Source of the DNA: JANQOH01 sp965214495
GTDB lineage: Bacteria; Pseudomonadota; Alphaproteobacteria; UBA7887
DNA length: 64,000 nt
NCBI GenBank assembly: GCA_965214495.1
Contig: OZ243958.1
Span: 1,550,001-1,614,000 of the forward strand
Direction of reading: 5' to 3'
Shown here: positions 54,429-63,538 of the stretch, piece by piece
How positions within the stretch are numbered: position 1 is the first letter of the stretch
Layout of the letters: each line of letters begins with the position of its first letter
Translations under genes and position numbers: made by a program
Notes under the pieces: model-generated
Database searches by the model: none
Seen by the model: the letters and a program-made list of their open reading frames with translations, nothing else
Told to the model about the DNA's origin: nothing

Positions 54429-55717
54429 GCGCGCCACCGTGCTTCGGTCGCGTCGGTCCGCCACCAGTCGGGCAGACGATCCTGCGCGATCAGTGTGTCA
54501 TAGTCCATGCGCGGGCGCACCACCGCATGGCGCGCGCCATCGACGAGTACTTCGGGAACCAGCGGCCGGCTGTTGTAGGTCGAGGCCATCGCCGCACCAT
54601 AGGCCCCGGCGGAACGAAACGCGATGAGATCGCCGGCGGCGAGCGGCGGCAGGGCCGCACCGGCGGCGAAGCGGTCGGCGGACTCGCAGACCGGCCCCAC
54701 CACGTCGGCGGCGGCGAGAGGCGCATCGGCGGCCGGCTCGGCAACCGGAACGATTCGGTGCGTCGAGCCGTAGAGCGCCGGTCGCAGCAGATCGTTCATC
54801 GCCGCATCGACGATGAGGAAGCGGCGGCCGTTCTCGCGCTTGTCGTAGATGACCGAGGCGACGAGCACCCCGGCATTGCCGGCGATGACGCGCCCGGGTT
54901 CGAACACCAGCCGACAGTCGATCCCGGCGGTCAGTTCGGCAACGACGGCGGCGTATTCCACCGGGTCCGGCGGCGACTCGGAGTCGTAGCGGATGCCGAG
55001 TCCGCCGCCGAGGTCGAGCCGGGCGATCCGATGGCCCTCCGCCCGCAGACCGCGCACCAGATCGACCGCGCGCGCGAAGGCGCGGCGGAACGGGGCGAGG
55101 TCGGTGATCTGCGAACCAATGTGCACGTCCACGCCATCGACGGCGAGACCCGGCAACTGCGCCGCCCGGCGATACAGTTCGGGGGCGCGCGCGATGGCGA
55201 TGCCGAACTTGTCGCCGCGCCGCCCGGTGGCGATCTTGTCGTGGGTACCCGCGTCGACGTCGGGATTGACCCGCAGCGCGATTCGGGCCGTCACGCCGCG
55301 CGCAGCGGCGACCTCGGAGACCGCCGCGAGTTCGGGTTCGGACTCGACGTTCAGGTGAACGACACCGCGCGACAGACCGAACGCGATCTCCTTCGGGGTC
55401 TTGCCGACGCCCGAGAAGACGATCTTTCCGGGCGCGACCCCGGCGGCGAGGGCGCGGCGGATCTCGCCCTCGCTCACCACGTCGGCGCCGGCGCCGAGCC
55501 GCGCCAGGGTGGCGATCACCGCCTGGTTGGGGTTGGCCTTGACCGAATAGGCGATGAGCGCGTCACGCTCCGCAAAAGCGGCCGCGAGCACCCGATAGTG
55601 GCGGACGAGAGTCGCGGTGGAATAGCAATAGAACGGCGTGCCGACGCCGGCGGCGATATCGGCGAGCGCGACATCCTCCGCCGAGAGCCGGCCGCCGCGA
55701 TAGGCGAAGTGGTCCAT
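54425..55717 (-). CDS. lysA: Diaminopimelate decarboxylase
   Basis: This 430-residue PLP enzyme makes L-lysine from meso-DAP. The PLP lysine lies in LIAYSVKANPNQAVI, followed by DVVSEGEIRRAL, DVHIGSQITDLAPF, LDLGGGLGIRYDSE, the active-site Cys region GPVCESADRFA and the C-terminal AYGAAMASTYNSRPLVPE. Length is normal. It begins immediately after the lptM-like gene. Confidence 0.97.
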   Translation of the reverse strand: MDHFAYRGGRLSAEDVALADIAAGVGTPFYCYSTATLVRHYRVLAAAFAERDALIAYSVKANPNQAVIATLARLGAGADVVSEGEIRRALAAGVAPGKIVFSGVGKTPKEIAFGLSRGVVHLNVESEPELAAVSEVAAARGVTARIALRVNPDVDAGTHDKIATGRRGDKFGIAIARAPELYRRAAQLPGLAVDGVDVHIGSQITDLAPFRRAFARAVDLVRGLRAEGHRIARLDLGGGLGIRYDSESPPDPVEYAAVVAELTAGIDCRLVFEPGRVIAGNAGVLVASVIYDKRENGRRFLIVDAAMNDLLRPALYGSTHRIVPVAEPAADAPLAAADVVGPVCESADRFAAGAALPPLAAGDLIAFRSAGAYGAAMASTYNSRPLVPEVLVDGARHAVVRPRMDYDTLIAQDRLPDWWRTDATEARWRA

Positions 55718-55849
55718 TCAGGAGTCCCGTTCGGACTCCCCGTCCGCGGCTTCGGGCTCAGGCTTCACCGGCGCGCCCTTTCGGCCGCAAGCGGCGAGTG
55801 CGCCCGCCGCGGCTGCGAGCAGAAAGCCGAGCAGGCGGCGGCGGCTCAC
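55718..55849 (-). CDS. lptM: LptM/YifL-like small lipoprotein
   Basis: This 43-residue lipoprotein has a signal segment RRRLLGFLLAAAAGALAAC with a lipobox (LAAC), followed by GRKGAPVKP, which matches the conserved CGxKGPL start of LptM. LptM helps LptD fold in the LPS translocon. Its GTG start overlaps the argH TGA (GTGA). Small lipoproteins of this type commonly sit between argH and lysA. Confidence 0.8.
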   Translation of the reverse strand: MSRRRLLGFLLAAAAGALAACGRKGAPVKPEPEAADGESERDS

Positions 55850-57261
55850 AGATACCGCTCGCGCGCGGCGGCGATCGCTTCGCGCACGCGCGCCGGCGCG
55901 GTGCCGCCTTCGCTGCCGCGGCTGGCGACCGAACGCTCGACCGAAAGAGCCGCGATCGCCTCGCGGGTTATGCGGGGTTCTTCGGCGCGGAACCCGGCCT
56001 CCGGCAGGTCTTCGAGCGCGCAGCCGGCGGCCTCGGCGCGGCGGACGATGCGGCCGGTCACGCGATGCGCCTCGCGGAACGGCATCCCCAGCGCGCGCAC
56101 CAGCCAGTCGGCGAGATCGGTCGCGGTGGCGTGGCCGCCGCCCGCCAGGTCGCCCATGCGATCCGCATCCACCGTCATGTCGCGGATCATACCGGTCATC
56201 GCACGGACGCACAGCCCCAACGTGTCGAGTGCGTCGAAGACCGGCTCCTTGTCTTCCTGCATGTCCTTGGAATAGGCGAGCGGCAGCCCCTTCATGGTCA
56301 CCGACAGGCTCACCAGCGCGCCGATCACGCGCCCGGTCTTGGCGCGCACCAGTTCGGCGGCGTCGGGGTTGCGCTTCTGCGGCATGATCGACGAACCGGT
56401 CGTGAACGCCTCCGACAGGGCGATGAAGCCGAACCCGGCGCTCGACCAGATCACCAGTTCCTCGGCGAGGCGCGACAGATGGCCGGCGGCGATCGCCGCC
56501 GCCGAGAGGGCTTCGAGCGCGAAGTCGCGGTCGGATACGGCGTCGATCGAGTTGGCCGCCGGGCCGTCGAAACCGAGCGCCGCCGCAGTCACGCCGCGGT
56601 CGATGGGGAACGACGTGCCGGCGAGCGCCGCCGCGCCCAGCGGGCAGACGTTGAGCCGCGCGCGCGCGTCGTGGAACCGGCCGCGGTCGCGACCGGCCAT
56701 CTCGACATAGGCCATCAGATGATGGCCCAGAGTGACCGGTTGCGCCGGCTGGAGGTGGGTGAAGCCCGGCATGGCGGTCGCCGCGTGCTCGTCGGCGCGG
56801 TCGAGCAACGCCGCCTGGTAGTCGCACAGCGCAGAATCGAGCGCATCGACGGTCCCGCGCACCCAGAGCCGGAAGTCGGTCGCCACCTGATCGTTGCGCG
56901 ACCGCGCGGTGTGCAGGCGCTTGCCGGCGTCGCCGATCAACGCCGTCAGCCGCGCCTCGATATTGAGATGCACGTCCTCCAGCGCCGGATCGAACACCAG
57001 CGTGCCGGCTTCGATCTCGGCCTCGATGGTATCCAGCCCCTCGGCGATCGCTGCGCCGTCGGCCCCGCTCAGAATCCCCTGCGCGACCAGCATCCGGCAA
57101 TGGGCGCGGCTGCCGGCGATGTCTTCGGCGTAGAGGCGCTTGTCGAACCCGACCGAGGGGTTTATCTCGGCCATGACGGCGGCCGGATCGGCGGCGAAAT
57201 GGCCGCCCCACAGGTCGCGCGCGCCGTCCGGCATCCGGGTGGAGCGCTTGTCCCGGCTCAC
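55846..57261 (-). CDS. argH: Argininosuccinate lyase
   Basis: This 471-residue fumarase/aspartase-superfamily enzyme gives arginine plus fumarate. It has DLWGGHFAADPAAVMAEIN near the start, HTARSRNDQVATDFRLW, FTHLQPAQPVTLGHHLMAY and the signature GSSIMPQKRNPDAAELVRAK with the catalytic Ser. The length is normal. It diverges from tlpA. Confidence 0.97.
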   Translation of the reverse strand: MSRDKRSTRMPDGARDLWGGHFAADPAAVMAEINPSVGFDKRLYAEDIAGSRAHCRMLVAQGILSGADGAAIAEGLDTIEAEIEAGTLVFDPALEDVHLNIEARLTALIGDAGKRLHTARSRNDQVATDFRLWVRGTVDALDSALCDYQAALLDRADEHAATAMPGFTHLQPAQPVTLGHHLMAYVEMAGRDRGRFHDARARLNVCPLGAAALAGTSFPIDRGVTAAALGFDGPAANSIDAVSDRDFALEALSAAAIAAGHLSRLAEELVIWSSAGFGFIALSEAFTTGSSIMPQKRNPDAAELVRAKTGRVIGALVSLSVTMKGLPLAYSKDMQEDKEPVFDALDTLGLCVRAMTGMIRDMTVDADRMGDLAGGGHATATDLADWLVRALGMPFREAHRVTGRIVRRAEAAGCALEDLPEAGFRAEEPRITREAIAALSVERSVASRGSEGGTAPARVREAIAAARERYL

Positions 57262-57309
57262 GGCACGCGCGCCGGCCCCGCCGCGGGAAGAACGGAACGG
57301 GGAAGGTCG

Positions 57310-57897
57310 ATGTCAAAAGGACGCCGCGCCATCGCGATCGGTCTGCTGTCGTCCGTGGTCTCGGCAGCGGTCATTGTCGTTATCCTCGGCCCCGGTTCAA
57401 CCCCGCAATCGCGGTTCGCCGCGGCGCGTCCGTCGGACGAGTTGCTGCCGGCCGTGTGGCACGACGCGCCGCGCGCGATTCCTCCGCTCGCCTGGGTCGA
57501 TGCGGACGGCGGGCCGGCAGGACTCGCGGACTTCGCGGGCACGCCGACGCTGCTGAACCTGTGGGCGACATGGTGCGCGCCGTGCGTGCGCGAACTGCCG
57601 ATGCTCGACACCCTGGCCGGCGAGACGAAGGGCGCGCTGGCGGTGGTCGCTCTCAACCAGGATCGGGCCGGCGACACCGCCCGCCGCTACTGGGCCGAGC
57701 GCGGGTTCGACAATCTGGCGCTCTATCTCGACCCCGGCCTCGAGGCGTTCGGAACCCTGAATGTGCGCGGACTGCCGCTGACCCTGATCGTCGACTCCGA
57801 GGGCCGCGAGATCGGCCGCCTGGAAGGCATCGCCGAGTGGACCGCGCCGGGCGTCGTCGCCTTTCTGAAATCGCTGGAGGCCGCAAGCGCTTCCTGA
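57310..57897 (+). CDS. TlpA-like thiol:disulfide oxidoreductase
   Basis: This 195-residue protein has an N-terminal membrane anchor (about 8-28), then a periplasmic thioredoxin fold with the active site LWATWCAPCVRELPML and cis-Pro segment RGLPLTLIVDSEG. TlpA-type proteins reduce periplasmic cysteines, often for cytochrome maturation. It is divergently placed next to argH, as is usual in alphaproteobacteria. No ccm genes are nearby. Confidence 0.93.
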   Translation: MSKGRRAIAIGLLSSVVSAAVIVVILGPGSTPQSRFAAARPSDELLPAVWHDAPRAIPPLAWVDADGGPAGLADFAGTPTLLNLWATWCAPCVRELPMLDTLAGETKGALAVVALNQDRAGDTARRYWAERGFDNLALYLDPGLEAFGTLNVRGLPLTLIVDSEGREIGRLEGIAEWTAPGVVAFLKSLEAASAS

Positions 57898-57915
57898 CGC
57901 GCCCCTCGGGGACCG

Positions 57916-59031
57916 CTACCGCGGCGCGAGGTGCTGTAGCGGATCGACGGCGTCGGCGCCCTTGCGGAGTTCGAAGTGGCTCTGCGGCTCGCTCACCCCG
58001 CCGGTATTGCCGACGCGGGCGATGAGCTGACCGCGTTCGACCGTCGCGCCGCGTTCGACCAGAAGCTCCTCGTTGTGGGCGTAGGCCGAAGTCCAGCCGC
58101 CGTCGTGGCGGACCAACAACAGATTGCCATACCCGCGCAGTTCGTTGCCGGCATACACGACGACGCCGTTTTCCGCCGCGCGCACCGGCGCGCCATGCGC
58201 CGCCGCGATGTTGATGCCGTCGTTCCGGCCGATTCCCGCCCGCGGCCCGAACCGCGCCACGACCGGCCCCTCGACAGGCCAGTGAAACTGCGGACCCGCC
58301 CGCCTCGGCGGGGCCGGGAGGTGCTCCTCCACCGGCTCCGGCGCAGACGTGCGGGCGGCCGCGAGGCGGACCTCCGGGGACGGTTCCACGCGCGCCGCCG
58401 GGGCGGCAGCCGGAGTCGGCTGCGGCAAAGCTGCCGGCCGTCCTCGCGGCGCCGGGCCTCCCGCGCCCGATCCCGGTGGAAGCGGCAAGGCCGACATCGA
58501 CACCGGCGCGGACCTTACCGGCCTGGCCGGCGCCACTTCCCGGCGCGAGAACTGCGCCGCCTGCGGCACGCGCAGGCGCTGGCCGAGACGAATATCGTAT
58601 GGCGGTTCGATCCCGTTGGCGCGGGTCAGCGCGGCGAACCCGACGCCGAACCGGCGGGCGATCCCGTAGAGCGTATCGCCGGCGACGACGACATAGACGC
58701 CCCCGTTCCGGTCCATCGCCGGCGCAGGCCGCGCCGCGCCCGGCAACTGCAACCGCTGGCCGACATAGAGCATATAGGGAGGCGCAAGACCGTTCGCGGC
58801 GATCAACGCTTCGGCGGAAACGCGATGGCGCCGGGTCAGGCCGTAGAGCGTATCGCCCGCGACCACCACGACAGCGGCCTCCGGGAGCCCGATCGGCAAG
58901 CCGGACGGGGCGACGGATGCAGTTTCGTTTCCCCGCGCAGCGCTCGGCGCCGGGGCCGGCGGCGGCTTCAGGCAACCGGTCAGCACGCCGGCGACGGAGA
59001 GCGCGGCGAGTCCGAAGAGGAGGGGCTTCAT
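57916..59031 (-). CDS. NlpD-like murein hydrolase activator: lipoprotein with two LysM and a degenerate M23 domain
   Basis: This 371-residue lipoprotein has a signal ending LTGC, two LysM domains (VVAGDTLYGLTRRHRVSAEA; VVAGDTLYGIARRFGVGFAA) and a C-terminal LytM/M23 domain. In the last, the usual HxGIDIA zinc motif reads NDGINIAAAHGAPV, and the late HxH reads SHFELR, so at least two zinc ligands are missing. Such degenerate LytM proteins (NlpD, EnvC) activate amidases at the septum rather than cut peptidoglycan. It overlaps pcm by 4 bp, in the standard surE-pcm-nlpD order. Confidence 0.92.
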   Translation of the reverse strand: MKPLLFGLAALSVAGVLTGCLKPPPAPAPSAARGNETASVAPSGLPIGLPEAAVVVVAGDTLYGLTRRHRVSAEALIAANGLAPPYMLYVGQRLQLPGAARPAPAMDRNGGVYVVVAGDTLYGIARRFGVGFAALTRANGIEPPYDIRLGQRLRVPQAAQFSRREVAPARPVRSAPVSMSALPLPPGSGAGGPAPRGRPAALPQPTPAAAPAARVEPSPEVRLAAARTSAPEPVEEHLPAPPRRAGPQFHWPVEGPVVARFGPRAGIGRNDGINIAAAHGAPVRAAENGVVVYAGNELRGYGNLLLVRHDGGWTSAYAHNEELLVERGATVERGQLIARVGNTGGVSEPQSHFELRKGADAVDPLQHLAPR

Positions 59032-59687
59032 CGCGCCGGCGCTCCCTCGACCAGCGGCACGAAGCGAACCCCGAACAGGTATTCGCGTTGCAGCCCTTCA
59101 GGGGTGCGCCGGAACCGGATCAGAGCCTGTTCGCCGTTCGGCGGGCCGACCGGCATCACCATCACCCCGTCCATCGCCAGTTGGTCCACCAGCGCCGGCG
59201 GCGGTGCGGCGGCCGCGGCGGTGACCATGATCCGGGGGAACGGCGCCTGTTCGCGCCAGCCGGCGCCGCCGTCACCAATGCGCACGGTGACGTTGTGCAG
59301 GTCCAGGGCGTCGAAACGCTCCTGCGCCGCCCGGGCCAGCGCCCGGTGCCGCTCGATCGTGTAAACCCGCCGGCAGAGCCGCGACAGCACCGCGGTCTGA
59401 TATCCCGAGCCGGTTCCCACTTCGAGGACTCTCATGCGTTCGCCGACCTCCAGTGCGGCGCTCATCCACGCCACCACGGTCGGCTGGCTGATGGTCTGTC
59501 CGCATTCGATGGGCAGTGCGGTGTCGTCCCAGGCGCGCTCGGCGAGGGTTTCCGAAACGAACCGGCCGCGCGGCAGGCCCTCGATCGCCGACAGCACGCG
59601 GATATCGGTCACGCCGGAGCGGCGCAGGTCGAGGATCAGGCGGGCTTTCCCGGTCGCGAGCGCGGTCGCGGCAGCCGCGCGCATCAC
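59028..59687 (-). CDS. pcm: Protein-L-isoaspartate O-methyltransferase
   Basis: This 219-residue SAM enzyme repairs isoaspartyl residues in aged proteins. It has VEVGTGSGYQT-type motif I (LEVGTGSGYQTAVLSRLCRR), YTIERHRALARAAQERFD and RIMVTAAAAAPPPALVDQL. Length is normal. Its start overlaps the surE stop. Confidence 0.94.
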   Translation of the reverse strand: MMRAAAATALATGKARLILDLRRSGVTDIRVLSAIEGLPRGRFVSETLAERAWDDTALPIECGQTISQPTVVAWMSAALEVGERMRVLEVGTGSGYQTAVLSRLCRRVYTIERHRALARAAQERFDALDLHNVTVRIGDGGAGWREQAPFPRIMVTAAAAAPPPALVDQLAMDGVMVMPVGPPNGEQALIRFRRTPEGLQREYLFGVRFVPLVEGAPAR

Positions 59688-60454
59688 GCGATCCGCGCCG
59701 CGAGCGCCGCGTGAGTCTCGTCGTGGGTCAGGTCGAGATGCAGCGGCGTCGCCGAAATGAACCCCTGCGCGACCGCGGCGAGGTCCGAACCCGGCCGCGG
59801 CGTCGGCGCGATGCGCTCGGAATCGATCCAGTAATACGGCCGGCCGCCGGGATCTACGCGGCGATCCAGTCTCGATCCCGGCTTGCGCCGACCCTGACGT
59901 GTCACCATGAGACCCTTCGCTTCCTCGGGCGCGACATCGGGGAAATTGACGTTGATGAATACATTAGGTGGCCAACCGGCCCCGACAAGGGTTTGGATCA
60001 CCGGCGCGGCGTGGCGCTGCGCCGTCGCCCAAGGCGTGCGGTGGATGCCGTCGGTTTCCTGGCTCAGCGCGATCGACGGGATGCCGAGCAGCGTCCCTTC
60101 CATCGCCGCGGCGACGGTTCCCGAATAGGTGATGTCCTCGCCGAGATTGCAGCCGCGGTTGATGCCCGACAGCACGAGGTCCGGTTTCCGGTCGCGCATC
60201 ACTTCGAGCACGGCGACGAGCACGCAATCGGTCGGCGTGCCGGAGACGGCGAACAGGCGCTCTTGCAACCGGCGCACGCGCACCGGCTCGGAAAGCGTCA
60301 GCGAGTGGCCGGCGCCGCTGTGGTCGCGCTCCGGCGCCACCACCCAGACATCGTCGCACAAGTCGCGCGCGACGGCGGTCAGATGCTCTAGCCCGGCGGC
60401 ATGGACGCCGTCGTCGTTGGCGATCAGCACGCGCCTGCCGGCCAGCGCGCTCAT
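59684..60454 (-). CDS. surE: 5'/3'-nucleotidase SurE
   Basis: This 256-residue metal-dependent nucleoside-monophosphate phosphatase shows VLIANDDGVHAAGLEHL (metal-binding DD), APERDHSGAGHSLTL, SGTPTDCVLVAV and LVLSGINRGCNLGEDITYSG. The ATG at 60454 overlaps the serS TGA; the longer upstream frame is not conserved. Confidence 0.96.
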   Translation of the reverse strand: MSALAGRRVLIANDDGVHAAGLEHLTAVARDLCDDVWVVAPERDHSGAGHSLTLSEPVRVRRLQERLFAVSGTPTDCVLVAVLEVMRDRKPDLVLSGINRGCNLGEDITYSGTVAAAMEGTLLGIPSIALSQETDGIHRTPWATAQRHAAPVIQTLVGAGWPPNVFINVNFPDVAPEEAKGLMVTRQGRRKPGSRLDRRVDPGGRPYYWIDSERIAPTPRPGSDLAAVAQGFISATPLHLDLTHDETHAALAARIA

Positions 60455-61725
60455 CCCGCTTCGATCAATGTCCGTCCGCCCATGTGGGGCCGCAGCACTT
60501 CGGGCACCGTCACCGTGCCATCGGCGTTCTGGTAGTTCTCCAACACGGCGACCAGCGCGCGGCCGACCGCCAGCCCCGATCCGTTCAGGGTGTGGACGAA
60601 GCGGACTCCCCTGCCCTCGCGCGGCCGGTAGCGCGCACTCATGCGCCGAGCCTGGAAATCGCCGCAGTTCGAGCAACTCGAAATCTCGCGATACGCATTC
60701 TGACCCGGCAGCCAGACCTCGAGATCGTAAGTCTTGCGCGCCGCGAACCCCATGTCGCCGGCGGACAGAAGCATCGCCCGGTAAGGGAGTTCCAGGCGCT
60801 TAAGCACGGTCTCGGCGCAAGCGGTCATGCGCTCGTGCTCGGCCTCCGATCGCTCGGGAGTCGTGATCGAAACCAGCTCCACCTTGTCGAACTGGTGCAG
60901 GCGGATCATGCCGCGCGTGTCCTTGCCGGCGGCCCCCGCTTCGGCGCGAAAGCACGGCGTGTGCGCGGTCAGGCGCATGGGCAGCTCGGCTTCGTCGAGT
61001 ATCCGTTCGCGCACCAGATTGGTGAGCGGGACCTCGGCGGTCGGAATCAACCAATCGCCGCGGGTCGTGACGAAGTTGTCTTCGGCGAATTTCGGCAGTT
61101 GCCCGGTGCCGAACAGCGCCGCCTCGCGCACCAGAGCGGGCGGCGCCACTTCGCGATAGCCATGCTCGGCCGTTTGCAGGTCGAGCATGAACTGGGCCAG
61201 TGCGCGCTGCAACCGGGCCAGCGGCCCCGACAGCACGACGAAGCGCGCCCCCGACAGGCGCGCCGCACTCTCGAAATCCATCTGTCCGAGCGCCTCGCCG
61301 ATCTCGAAATGCTGCCGGGGAGCGAAAGCGAACGCGCGCGGCGCGCCGATGCGCCTGATTTCGACGTTCGCGGTTTCGTCGGCGCCATCGGGCACGTCTC
61401 GGGCGGGCAGGTTCGGCAGGCCGCGCACCGCGTCGGCCAACGCCGCGTCGAGGGCACGCATCCCGCTCTCGCCCTCCTGCAGCCGGGTCTTGAGCGCCGC
61501 GACCTCGGCGATCAGAGCCGCTGCATCTTCACCGGCTGCGCGCGCAGCGCCGATCCGCCTCGACTTCGCGTTGCGTTCGGTGCGGAGCGTCTGCGCCCGG
61601 TCGATCGCCTCCCGACGCTTGCGGTCGAGCGCCAGCAGGGCGGCGGCCTGCGGAGCGAGGCCCCGCCGCCTCATGGCAGCGTCGAACGCAGCCGGATCGT
61701 CGCGAATGGCCCCGATGTCGAACAC
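60451..61725 (-). CDS. serS: Seryl-tRNA synthetase
   Basis: This 424-residue class II synthetase has an N-terminal coiled-coil arm (about 30-100), then GTGQLPKFAEDNF, motif 2 (LTAHTPCFRAEAGAAGKDTRG; IRLHQFDKVELV), and motif 3 region (LNGSGLAVGRALVAVLENYQ). All parts are intact. It lies between tatC and surE in the usual order. Confidence 0.97.
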   Translation of the reverse strand: MFDIGAIRDDPAAFDAAMRRRGLAPQAAALLALDRKRREAIDRAQTLRTERNAKSRRIGAARAAGEDAAALIAEVAALKTRLQEGESGMRALDAALADAVRGLPNLPARDVPDGADETANVEIRRIGAPRAFAFAPRQHFEIGEALGQMDFESAARLSGARFVVLSGPLARLQRALAQFMLDLQTAEHGYREVAPPALVREAALFGTGQLPKFAEDNFVTTRGDWLIPTAEVPLTNLVRERILDEAELPMRLTAHTPCFRAEAGAAGKDTRGMIRLHQFDKVELVSITTPERSEAEHERMTACAETVLKRLELPYRAMLLSAGDMGFAARKTYDLEVWLPGQNAYREISSCSNCGDFQARRMSARYRPREGRGVRFVHTLNGSGLAVGRALVAVLENYQNADGTVTVPEVLRPHMGGRTLIEAG

Positions 61726-61757
61726 GGTTGCCGCTGGGCTAAGGCGCGCCGGGTCCG

Positions 61758-62657
61758 TCAGCGCGTCAGGTTGAAGTCGGTCTCGTCATCGACATCGTCG
61801 ATATCCGGTCCCGCCGCGTCGCTCGCGTCGCCGGCCAGCTTGCGGTCGAGTTCCGCTTCCTCCGCCGCCTCGCGCGCCGCCCGGTTGCGCTCCGCCATGC
61901 GCGCAAGCCAGATCGATATTTCGTAGAGCGCGATGATCGGAATACCGAGACCGATCTGGCTGATCAGGTCCGGCGGGGTCAGCAGCGCCGCTGCGGCAAA
62001 CGCGATGACGATCGAGTATTTGCGGCGTTGCGCCAGCCCCTGCGCGGTCACCAGACCGGCACGCGCCATAAGCGTGAGCGCGACCGGCAATTGAAACGCG
62101 ATACCGAACGCGAACATCAGCTTGATTACGAGCGCCAGATATTCGTTGACCTTGGCTTCGAGCTCGATCGCCAGCGTGTCTTCGGCGCCGGTAGTTTGAA
62201 AACCGACGAAAAAACGCCAAGCCAGCGGAAGGATGATGTAATATACCAGCGCCGCCCCGGTGGTGAACAAAAGAGGAGTCGCTAAAATGAACGGGAGGAA
62301 AGCGCGCTTTTCGTTGCGATACAGCCCTGGCGCGATGAATTTCCAAAGCTGGTTCGCCATGACGGGAAACGAAACGAACAGCGCAGTATAGAAAGCGAGT
62401 TTCATATAGGTGAAGAACGCCTCGTGCAGCGCCGTGTAGATCATGCGCGGGTTCTCGACGCCGAGATCGACATAGATCCGGTAGAGCGGTGCGACGAGGA
62501 ACGGATAGAGATAGTCCTCCGTCACCACGAAACAGAGGACGAAGGCGACAAGCAACGCGACGACCGACCATTTGAGGCGGTCGCGCAATTCGATGAGATG
62601 ATCGATCAGCGGCGCCTTCGACGCCTCCACGTCGTCGCCGCGGGAAACGTCGGCCAT
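61758..62657 (-). CDS. tatC: Sec-independent translocase subunit TatC
   Basis: This 299-residue, six-helix membrane protein recognises twin-arginine signal peptides. The N-terminal APLIDHLIELRDRLKWS with the signature Glu, the KLAFYTALFVSFPVMANQLW segment and FIAPGLYRNEKRAFLPF are all present. The C-terminal tail is long and charged. Its ATG lies 3 bp past the tatB stop. Confidence 0.96.
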   Translation of the reverse strand: MADVSRGDDVEASKAPLIDHLIELRDRLKWSVVALLVAFVLCFVVTEDYLYPFLVAPLYRIYVDLGVENPRMIYTALHEAFFTYMKLAFYTALFVSFPVMANQLWKFIAPGLYRNEKRAFLPFILATPLLFTTGAALVYYIILPLAWRFFVGFQTTGAEDTLAIELEAKVNEYLALVIKLMFAFGIAFQLPVALTLMARAGLVTAQGLAQRRKYSIVIAFAAAALLTPPDLISQIGLGIPIIALYEISIWLARMAERNRAAREAAEEAELDRKLAGDASDAAGPDIDDVDDETDFNLTR

Positions 62658-62660
62658 GAT

Positions 62661-63161
62661 CTAGGCGTCGGCTCGCGACTCTTCGGTCTCGACGAGTTCG
62701 GTCGTTGCTTCCGTCCGGGCCGGCGCGGCGGCCGCGGAGATCGAGGCCGCCATTCCTTGCGCGCGCCGGGCCTGGGGCGCCGGTTGCGCCGGCGGGCCGG
62801 CTTTTTCTTCCGGTTCCGCCGTCTCGCCGGTGTTCGCCCGGGCGCTGTTGCCTGCGGGTTTCGGGTCGGCGAGGTTGCTGAAATCCATCGCCTTGCCGAT
62901 CTTGCGCTCCGGATCGACCGCGTCCTCGATGGACTTTTTCACGTCGATCCGCTGCGCCGACTCGATCTGTTTCTTGACTTCGTCGAGTTCGGCCTCACGC
63001 ACCGCCTCGTCGATACCGTCCTGGAATTCGCGCGCCATGCCGCGGATCTTGCCGGCGTAGCGGCCGACCGTCCGCAACATCCGGGGCAGTTCCCTCGGCC
63101 CGATCACGAAGAGCGCAATGACGGCGATGATCGCCATCTCGCTCCATCCGATATCCAGCAT
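62661..63161 (-). CDS. tatB: Sec-independent translocase subunit TatB
   Basis: This 166-residue protein has a short N-terminal membrane helix (MLDIGWSEMAIIAVIALFVI), the GPRELPRMLRTVGRY hinge, an amphipathic helix and an acidic, Ala/Pro-rich tail of variable sequence. TatB pairs with TatC in substrate recognition. It is second in tatABC. Confidence 0.95.
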   Translation of the reverse strand: MLDIGWSEMAIIAVIALFVIGPRELPRMLRTVGRYAGKIRGMAREFQDGIDEAVREAELDEVKKQIESAQRIDVKKSIEDAVDPERKIGKAMDFSNLADPKPAGNSARANTGETAEPEEKAGPPAQPAPQARRAQGMAASISAAAAPARTEATTELVETEESRADA

Positions 63162-63217
63162 GAGGCGGCGCGCCTCGCCCGCGTGCTACGCGCTCGCGCG
63201 CTCCGGGACGCGCGCGC

Positions 63218-63457
63218 TCACGTCTTCGCCGGTTCGTCGGTCTTGACGTTGGCGGGGCCGGCGGTCTCCACCGTCTCCGCGTGGGGAACTTCGCGCTTGG
63301 CCGTCTCTTCCTCGGTGTCGGGGTCTTCCTTCAGGCCCGCCTTGAAGCTCTTCACGCCCTTCGCGACGTCGCCCATCACGCGCGGCAGCTTGCCGGCGCC
63401 GAACAAAATCAGGACGATGAACAGGATCAGGACGATCTGCCAGATGCCGATGCTCAT
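63218..63457 (-). CDS. tatA: Sec-independent translocase subunit TatA
   Basis: This 79-residue pore-forming subunit has a membrane helix (about 5-21), the FGAGKLPRVMGDVAKGVKSF amphipathic part with the conserved FGxxKLP hinge, and an acidic tail. It heads the tatABC operon, with a GAGAACC-type ribosome site just upstream of ATG 63457. Confidence 0.96.
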   Translation of the reverse strand: MSIGIWQIVLILFIVLILFGAGKLPRVMGDVAKGVKSFKAGLKEDPDTEEETAKREVPHAETVETAGPANVKTDEPAKT

Positions 63458-63538
63458 TGGGTTCTCCTTTGGGCGCGGCGCGCGCCAGCGCCAATCGTTA
63501 CCCGGCCGGGTCTCGCCCGCCGGCTCCGTCCGGTCTGT

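Noticed and set aside
55718..57316. 532-codon minus-strand frame over argH
   Set aside because: Only its last 43 codons (the LptM-like lipoprotein) are real; the rest is an out-of-frame shadow of argH.
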